NCBI GenBank assembly: GCA_003157295.1
Contig: PMJF01000038.1
Location: forward strand, 1 to 27,895
From: Candidatus Moraniibacteriota bacterium
Lineage (GTDB): Bacteria; Patescibacteriota; Minisyncoccia; Moranbacterales; UBA11712
Direction of reading: 5' to 3'
DNA length: 27,895 nt
Positions 24,201 to 27,895 of the stretch are shown here, piece by piece. How positions within the stretch are numbered: the stretch's first letter is position 1; each line of letters begins with the position of its first letter. Below the pieces are notes generated by a model. That model was given only the letters and a program-made list of their open reading frames with translations, did not search any database and was not told the origin of the DNA. Made by a program: the position numbers and the translations under genes.

Positions 24201-25910
24201 TTCAACAATACTTTCACTCTTCCGAAGCTTCAAATTGAAAAATCGAACAACAAATTTCCGGTTGACCAGCATCCGGGTGACGATGTTACCTATACTCTCA
24301 TTGTTACAGCGCTAGACAACAATGTGAACGATGTTCATGTGGCGGATCTTCCTCCGAACGGATTTAAATACCGAGGCGGCAGCTGGACAGCGCATTCGAG
24401 CGTTCGCGGTGACATCAAAAATAGCCCGACTACTGAGCCGACCTATCATTCGCCGGGAGACTGGAAACTTGGAGACATGGCAAAAGATGAGGTTGTGACA
24501 TTGACCTATATGACGGATATCAGCTCTACCCAAGATTCAGGTCTTTATCCTGATCTGGCTTGGACTCAAGGAGTTGATGCGCAAAATGGGCAAGTGCTGG
24601 GCGCAGGAACCAATTCTAATTTCGTTCAGGACGCCTTTGTTGGAACGAAGGTTAGCGTTGTGAAAGCCGGCACAGTCAAGCCAGCGTCCGTAAAGATCAA
24701 AAAGAATACTAAAACCGATCATAAGAAAAAGAAAATCAAGCGGGTGAATAATGTTCTTCCGGCCACCGGTGCCAATGGCACTTGGCCCATTGTGGCACTG
24801 ATTTTATTGGTGACTGGCATCAGTCTGCTCTTCTATGACCGGAAAAGAAAAGAAAAGAGTGCAAAAAAATCCTTGATTAAATATGTTATGAATATGTTGC
24901 TTGCCATTACATTCGGAATATCGCTTATATTGGGCTCATATCACGTTCAGGCGGGGACCCTTTCAAATCTTGCGGCGCGGATGGAAGACCCGAAAACGCC
25001 GGTCAATACGAGTAGTTTTCTTCTGGGATTTGTCGCTTTGGATCGTGCGGGAAGCGCTGTCACTATCCAATGCTTCAAAAAAGGGCCGGCTGACGCGGGA
25101 TTTTTCCAGTTCCAAACTTTGAATCTGATCGCCGGCGGTACTTCGGGGGACTGCGCGATTGACCCATCAGTTGTTCCTTCTGACGGTACCTATCAGTTCC
25201 ATATCACTACTACTGCCGGATCCGAAAGCGTTACCTCGAACAATGTTTCGGTAGAAGTGCTTACGGGCGGTCCCGGCACGCCGACGAATTACCAACGGAC
25301 GAAAGTTTCCGACTGCGAGAACAATATCAAAACCACAACCGCCGATGACGGCGGAAAAACGGTGCGGGTGGAAATCTATCGCTCCACCCAAACTACTTTT
25401 ACAGTTGATGCCGGCACGCTGGTGAAAAGTATTGATGTCGGATCGAATCAAACAGTGAATTATACTGACACGGTGACCAATTGCGGAAGCACATATTATT
25501 ACGCGGCAAGAGCTTTTGATGCTTTAGGCAACGGATCAGGGGTTGTGGCGGACGAAAGAACCGTCATTAGGACAACCGGAGGCGGCACACGCACCGTCAC
25601 GACAACTGTCACGGGTGGTGGCGCTATTCCGGTTAGTGGCGGAACTGTTGGTGGGGTAACGGCCGCTGGCGGTGCAAACGGTGCGCAGGGTGGAACAGTA
25701 GAAGGTGCTCAAAATCCTTCGGAAAGCGCAGGACAAGCTTCAGGCGGGGAGCAGCCTGGTCAGGTGCTCGGTGAACAGACCAAGAATGAAGCGGCGGCCA
25801 GCGGTTTCGGAAAACATCCCTATCGTTATACGCTTCTCGGGCTTGTCGTGATATACTTAGCTTATTATGGCTTCAATAAGTACCGACCAAAAAAACCGGA
25901 AAGTAAGTAA
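21231..25910 (+). CDS. 1559-aa SpaA/Cna-B-repeat surface protein with internal LPATG signal
   Basis: The signal peptide (about 1-37) precedes a Pro/Ala/Glu linker to about 145. A domain (about 160-310) is shared with the 1357-aa protein. Seven prealbumin-like Cna-B/SpaA repeats begin near 316, 419, 513, 609, 714, 800 and 893. Most show Lys in the first strand, Glu in YSVTE or HTVSE, and Asn in CTITN, the triad used for internal isopeptide bonds. A DUF11-like domain follows (about 998-1120), then LPATG (1176-1180), a hydrophobic helix and DRKRKEK: a complete sortase signal. The frame then continues through a second signal-like segment (about 1214-1236, MNMLLAITF, HVQAG), a beta-rich/FN3-like region, a Gly-rich linker and a last membrane helix (about 1533-1550). 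The sortase gene overlaps its end by 44 bases. Confidence 0.9.
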   Translation: MMKKGTARKISKALHTIVVLTMVLQPIGTPSILRAIAADEPTIEATSAPTPKEEPKTEPTAPVAPKEEPAPTPAPESVIAPVAEPKIDPTPAIQVPAPVEAPAPANSISTDATSAPSNTSAIDNTSSKASGTISPEAAATDQDTTEKNGQICLNSGAEINDSTKSDWDVNGEIAETKGKVEVGVKYIFPGNDKVSVTFSCLPAKSDDRATLKIQEIKASEVKLPEGVSAASEFAYDITTGMKDGDFEYDLTFPKAENSNADMNYIKKTASEVQNQELSASDLKPIENSKIKEENSQMKVSALDHFCVYIPTYCDKGSITIVKDAQPNDSQDFSFATSGNGLSGFSLDDDSDHTLSNTKTFSDLSAGSYSVTEGTTNGWMLDDINCTSGGTKDLYHRKANINLAAGKDVTCTFINKKQSGTLTVKKILVPSSDPGLFNLKIDGTTYAANVGDGGTTGAKSVSTGNHTVSETAGTGTSLSGYTTVFGGACSCSGNVNIGAGENKICTITNTRDKGLLRAQKIVDDGSDLTQWSFKMDNGAFVHANSNGLVDFGQVTTLKTHIIIEQGPSSYSFVSISGANCTQNSDNSASATVTKGGTTTCTFSNAIKKGSITVTKVADPKSAQLFNFTTTGSGLSGFALDDDGDNSDGIKNTQLFKDLFPGSYSVTELTPLGWDLSLTCSSNLSGFNYAPINSTTSFSLRAGENVECLYTNTKKSTLKVHKIVLNHGLTNDATHFAPYKVDDTTVTLDTPTFFDPGTHVVTEKIDPNYTQTFSDACDAKGNVTLSPGEDKICTITNEDKVAHLTVIKSVVPSTDNGKFNLQIDGNTKATDVGDGGTTNAVTLDRGQHVVSELAGTNTNLSDYISVIGGDCDMQGNVTLNPGDNKFCTITNTKRGHIIVDKVTDPVNDQQAFIFTTSGVGYNGFSLRDQDIPNDQELSEGTYSVAENIVAGWELTKTSCTSDFAGNNDGIEDISAIDPANINLRPGESVTCIFNNTFTLPKLQIEKSNNKFPVDQHPGDDVTYTLIVTALDNNVNDVHVADLPPNGFKYRGGSWTAHSSVRGDIKNSPTTEPTYHSPGDWKLGDMAKDEVVTLTYMTDISSTQDSGLYPDLAWTQGVDAQNGQVLGAGTNSNFVQDAFVGTKVSVVKAGTVKPASVKIKKNTKTDHKKKKIKRVNNVLPATGANGTWPIVALILLVTGISLLFYDRKRKEKSAKKSLIKYVMNMLLAITFGISLILGSYHVQAGTLSNLAARMEDPKTPVNTSSFLLGFVALDRAGSAVTIQCFKKGPADAGFFQFQTLNLIAGGTSGDCAIDPSVVPSDGTYQFHITTTAGSESVTSNNVSVEVLTGGPGTPTNYQRTKVSDCENNIKTTTADDGGKTVRVEIYRSTQTTFTVDAGTLVKSIDVGSNQTVNYTDTVTNCGSTYYYAARAFDALGNGSGVVADERTVIRTTGGGTRTVTTTVTGGGAIPVSGGTVGGVTAAGGANGAQGGTVEGAQNPSESAGQASGGEQPGQVLGEQTKNEAAASGFGKHPYRYTLLGLVVIYLAYYGFNKYRPKKPESK

Positions 25911-26544
25911 GAAAATAAATTATCTGGCGATTGCGGGCATGGCTCTTGTAGTGATGTCCGCAATTTTTCTGTTATACAATTTTTTCCCGGCCATGTTGGT
26001 GGAATTGCGATACGATCTTTCTCCCAAAAAAAACTTTACGGTTGAAACGCGCGCCGCAGAGGAAAATCCCGTCGCGGAAAGTAAAACGGGCGATAGCAAT
26101 ATAATTGTCCCCGTTGACGAACAGTTCGGAATCATCATTCCGAAAATTTTTGTCAATTCGAAAGTATTTCCCGATGTCGACCCGGAAAATTCGGCGGTTT
26201 ATCAGCGAATTCTCACCAAAGGAGTCGCCCACGTTTTGGGTACTGCCCATCCGGGCGAAAGTGGCAATGTTTTCATCTTCGCCCATTCCGGACAGGATTT
26301 TTTTCAGGCCGAAAGATATAACGCTGTTTTTTATCTTCTCACGAAGCTCGAAAAAGGGGATGAGATTACGATTTTTTACAAAGGGGATAAATTCATATAT
26401 TCCGTCAGCGATAAAAAGGTGATTAACGCGAATGAGGTCAGTTACTTAAACAATATACCGGGAAAAAATACTCTCACTCTCATGACCTGCTGGCCGGCAG
26501 GAACGGCCTGGAAAAGACTGATCGTCCAAGCGGAGCAGAATTAG
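25867..26544 (+). CDS. sortase transpeptidase
   Basis: Sortases cut at LPxTG and join the substrate to a surface amine. This 225-aa protein has a basic cytosolic N-terminus, a membrane helix (about 18-36) and an extracellular catalytic domain. The catalytic residues are in place: His140 in FIFAHSG, Cys208 in TLMTCWPAGT and Arg217 in WKRLIV. The TLxTCxPxGT form resembles class D/E sortases more than class A or B. Start ATG 25867 lies inside the end of the 1559-aa gene (44-base overlap), with no SD; translational coupling is likely. The obvious substrate is the LPATG of that protein. No second LPxTG protein is seen in the window. Confidence 0.93.
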   Translation: MASISTDQKNRKVSKKINYLAIAGMALVVMSAIFLLYNFFPAMLVELRYDLSPKKNFTVETRAAEENPVAESKTGDSNIIVPVDEQFGIIIPKIFVNSKVFPDVDPENSAVYQRILTKGVAHVLGTAHPGESGNVFIFAHSGQDFFQAERYNAVFYLLTKLEKGDEITIFYKGDKFIYSVSDKKVINANEVSYLNNIPGKNTLTLMTCWPAGTAWKRLIVQAEQN

Positions 26545-26579
26545 AGCATAAAATACGAACTTCCGCATAGTTATCCACA
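26540..26579 (+). repeat. DnaA-box intergenic element, copy F
   Basis: ATTAGAGCATA (26540-26550) overlaps the sortase stop codon. Then 20 nt ending CCGCATAG and a perfect TTATCCACA (26571-26579). TATAAT follows 34 nt on. Confidence 0.87.
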
Positions 26580-26613
26580 TTTTGGAAGTTTAGCCACAAA
26601 GAGACAGAAGGAG

Positions 26614-26619
26614 TATAAT
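26614..26619 (+). promoter_or_regulatory. -10 box for the 120-aa gene
   Basis: TATAAT at 26614-26619, 29 bases before the ATG at 26649, with no clear -35. Copy F lies 34 nt upstream, about as far as in copies A (33) and D (31). No leader hairpin here. Confidence 0.5.
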
Positions 26620-26648
26620 AAAACTAATCGCATAAAAAAAGAAAAAAT

Positions 26649-27011
26649 ATGGCCATGGAACTAGCAGAAAAAACAGAAGGCGTAAAAGCAGGAAAAAATT
26701 TTGAGACTTTCAATAAAAGCACTCTGCATAAATTGAAGACGGAACTTGAGCGCATCGAGGGTATGGGTGTATTTTGGCCGTTTGAATTCGAAATAATCGA
26801 AACCCTTGATTCAATGAGAGACGAACCTGCGGCTCAAGAGCTTATCGAAGAAAAGATGGACGTGCTGAAGAATATTCTTGAGGGAATGGACCAGGAAAGG
26901 GAAAGGCAGGAAGAAATGAAGGAAATATACAGGCTTTGGGGAAAAAAAGAGCAAAGTGTTTACGATATGCTAAAAGATTTGACGGGGAACAATGAAAAAA
27001 GAAATACCTGA
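26649..27011 (+). CDS. small helical cytoplasmic protein, function unknown
   Basis: The 120-aa product is charged and mostly helical. Segments are LHKLKTELERIEGMG, VFWPFEFEIIETLDSM, then AQELIEEKMDVLKNILEGMDQERERQEEMKEIYRLWG. No signal peptide or membrane helix is present. I do not recognise a family. It is the only gene downstream of a repeat element here that is not secreted or surface-linked. The start at 26649 (ATGGCCATG) has an A-rich leader with no SD; the second ATG two codons on is equally possible. Two hairpins follow the stop. Confidence 0.7.
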   Translation: MAMELAEKTEGVKAGKNFETFNKSTLHKLKTELERIEGMGVFWPFEFEIIETLDSMRDEPAAQELIEEKMDVLKNILEGMDQERERQEEMKEIYRLWGKKEQSVYDMLKDLTGNNEKRNT

Positions 27012-27014
27012 TCT

Positions 27015-27037
27015 TTCCTAAAGCTAAGCTTTAGGAA
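27015..27037 (+). other. perfect palindromic hairpin
   Basis: TTCCTAAAGC (27015-27024) and GCTTTAGGAA (27028-27037) pair perfectly over 10 bp around TAA, 3 bases after the stop of the 120-aa gene. No T tract, so it is an mRNA 3' end stabiliser or a protein-binding site rather than a terminator. Confidence 0.55.
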
Positions 27038-27045
27038 TTCACGAA

Positions 27046-27085
27046 AACAGCCCCCGCCGCTCGCGCGCAAAGGGGTTGTTTTTTT
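27046..27085 (+). terminator. rho-independent terminator
   Basis: AACAGCCCC (27046-27054) pairs with GGGGTTGTT (27072-27080) with one G-T pair, around a GC-rich 17-nt loop. Ts continue to 27085. It ends the 120-aa gene transcript. Confidence 0.75.
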
Positions 27086-27192
27086 GGCCGTATTTTGATA
27101 GTATTATTCAAGTTGAGGCAATACTGCGGACTGTGTTCATTTTGAATTCCTCTTTCAGTCTTTGGTTGCCTGCTTTCTTGTAGAGAAACAGG

Positions 27193-27220
27193 TTGACTAA
27201 TTTTAGCGATAGTTTATAAT
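27193..27220 (+). promoter_or_regulatory. sigma-70 promoter of the HTH/LAGLIDADG-like gene
   Basis: TTGACT (27193-27198), 16 nt, TATAAT (27215-27220). Transcription would start near 27227, leaving a leader of about 15 nt without an SD. Confidence 0.75.
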
Positions 27221-27242
27221 AAAATAAAATTATAAACTATCG
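27207..27242 (+). promoter_or_regulatory. perfect 14-bp inverted repeat over the -10 box (candidate operator)
   Basis: CGATAGTTTATAAT (27207-27220) and ATTATAAACTATCG (27229-27242) are perfect inverted arms around 8 bp. The left arm contains the -10 and the right arm ends at the start codon. Only the right arm would be transcribed, so it should act as DNA: an operator, possibly for the HTH protein itself. Confidence 0.65.
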
Positions 27243-27857
27243 ATGATGGGTAAATTAGATTGCAAAACGCTAAAAAGATTGTATGCAAAAGAAAAAAAGT
27301 CAGCAGCGAATATCGCCAAAATTCTTGATTGTTCTGAAAATAAAATCAATTATTGGCTAAAAAAGAATAAAATTCCAAAGAGGTCAATGAGTGAGGCGAT
27401 GTATGTCAAGAATAATCCCAATGGTGATCCTTTCAAATTAAAGTTTCCAAGAAATATTTCTGACGCGCAATTATTCGGTCTCGGTATAGGACTTTATTGG
27501 GGCGAAGGCACCAAGGCGAACAAAAATACTGTTCGATTAGGGAACTCGGATGCGAAGTTATTGAAAATATTTATTGCTTTTCTTATAAGATTTTTCGGAA
27601 TAAAAAAAGAAGATCTGAGGTTTCATTTGCATATTTTTACTGATATAAAAATTGACGACGCAAAGAGATATTGGATCAAGGAACTGAATATCAAAGAAAA
27701 ACAGATTTATAAGCCATTTGTTTCGATAACCGGATCTATCGGAACATACAGACGAAAGAGCGAATATGGCGTTATGACTGTTTATTACGGAAATACCAAA
27801 TTAAGAAATAAATTAGTTCATTTAATCGAAAAGCAAATAAACAACAAGCCGTTGTAG
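27243..27857 (+). CDS. HTH plus LAGLIDADG-like protein
   Basis: The 204-aa protein begins with a helix-turn-helix (about 7-45: LYAKEKKSAANIAKILDCSENKINYWLKK cut at the turn, followed by IPKRSMSEA). Next comes a domain with LFGLGIGLYWGEGTKANK (about 77-94), whose G-x-G-x-Y-W-x-E-G pattern resembles the LAGLIDADG helix with an acidic residue at its end. The closing VYYGNTKLRNKL suits a single LAGLIDADG-type unit. Such proteins may be homing-type nucleases or, like WhiA, regulators that lost nuclease activity. The gene is AT-rich, stands alone behind its own promoter and operator-like palindrome, and its last 10 bases overlap the 5' end of a tRNA gene, all consistent with a mobile or recently acquired gene. 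Function is inferred from pattern only. Confidence 0.65.
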   Translation: MMGKLDCKTLKRLYAKEKKSAANIAKILDCSENKINYWLKKNKIPKRSMSEAMYVKNNPNGDPFKLKFPRNISDAQLFGLGIGLYWGEGTKANKNTVRLGNSDAKLLKIFIAFLIRFFGIKKEDLRFHLHIFTDIKIDDAKRYWIKELNIKEKQIYKPFVSITGSIGTYRRKSEYGVMTVYYGNTKLRNKLVHLIEKQINNKPL

Positions 27858-27895
27858 CTCAGTTGGCAGAGCACTTCCATGGTAAGGAAGGGGTC
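27848..27895 (+). tRNA. tRNA-Thr (anticodon GGT), 3' end beyond the window
   Basis: The acceptor 5' strand GCCGTTG (27848-27854) is followed by TA, the D stem GCTC/GAGC, and the anticodon stem CTTCC/GGAAG around loop ATGGTAA. The anticodon is GGT (27881-27883), reading ACC (Thr). The T arm and 3' acceptor strand lie past the window end. The 5' end overlaps the last codons of the preceding gene by 10 bases. Confidence 0.93.

Noticed and set aside
4699..26579. DnaA-box-like motifs as a replication origin
   Set aside because: Copies are spread over 22 kb in separate intergenic regions next to promoters. There is no cluster and no dnaA, dnaN or parAB nearby.
1..27895. CRISPR array or insertion sequence
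   Set aside because: No short regularly spaced repeats, no transposase ORF and no paired terminal repeats with target duplications were seen.

Overview
The window looks like a chromosomal segment of a Candidate Phyla Radiation bacterium (Patescibacteria, probably Parcubacteria). The reasons are a compact alanyl-tRNA synthetase, many secreted proteins with little metabolism, A-rich leaders with no Shine-Dalgarno (SD) sequence before most genes, and stand-alone TasA/SipW and sortase modules. TGA is used as a stop (6091-6093, 27009-27011), so this is not a code-25 lineage. The phylum call is inference from content, not from a marker-gene tree.

Layout. 1-4.7 kb is a housekeeping block: the 3' part of mnmA, a small coiled-coil gene, a degenerate receiver-domain protein overlapping an unlisted 43-aa membrane peptide, a short alaS, and an unknown 215-aa protein. 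4.7-9.1 kb is an exopolysaccharide block: a processive family-2 glycosyltransferase translationally coupled to a DUF2334-like deacetylase, a convergent GH18 hydrolase, and a secreted NodB-type deacetylase. 9.2-13.6 kb holds a 1357-aa secreted protein with an internal polysaccharide deacetylase domain and Ig-like repeats. A secreted protein of unknown function follows on the minus strand. 15.4-21.0 kb is a TasA/camelysin-like fibre operon: three TasA-type proteins (the second frameshifted), an ER-type SipW signal peptidase and a lamin-tail protein. 21.2-26.5 kb encodes a 1559-aa SpaA/Cna-B-repeat surface protein with an internal LPATG sorting signal, overlapping its sortase. The end holds two small genes, the last a HTH/LAGLIDADG-like protein overlapping a partial tRNA-Thr(GGT).

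Together, the genes from 5 to 26.5 kb look like a cell-surface or biofilm island. It would make and trim an N-acetylglucosamine-type polymer, secrete and mature TasA-like fibres, and covalently anchor a large isopeptide-type adhesin.

The most unusual signal is non-coding. A 40-nt intergenic element occurs six times, always on the + strand. It has the form ATTARAMCAYA, then exactly 20 nt, then a DnaA-box-like TTATSCACA. Copies sit upstream of the glycosyltransferase operon, both giant surface proteins, the fibre operon (twice) and one small gene. Most copies are followed by a -10-like TATAAT and then a terminator-like hairpin ahead of the gene, which suggests a common, possibly DnaA-linked, attenuated control of the surface genes.
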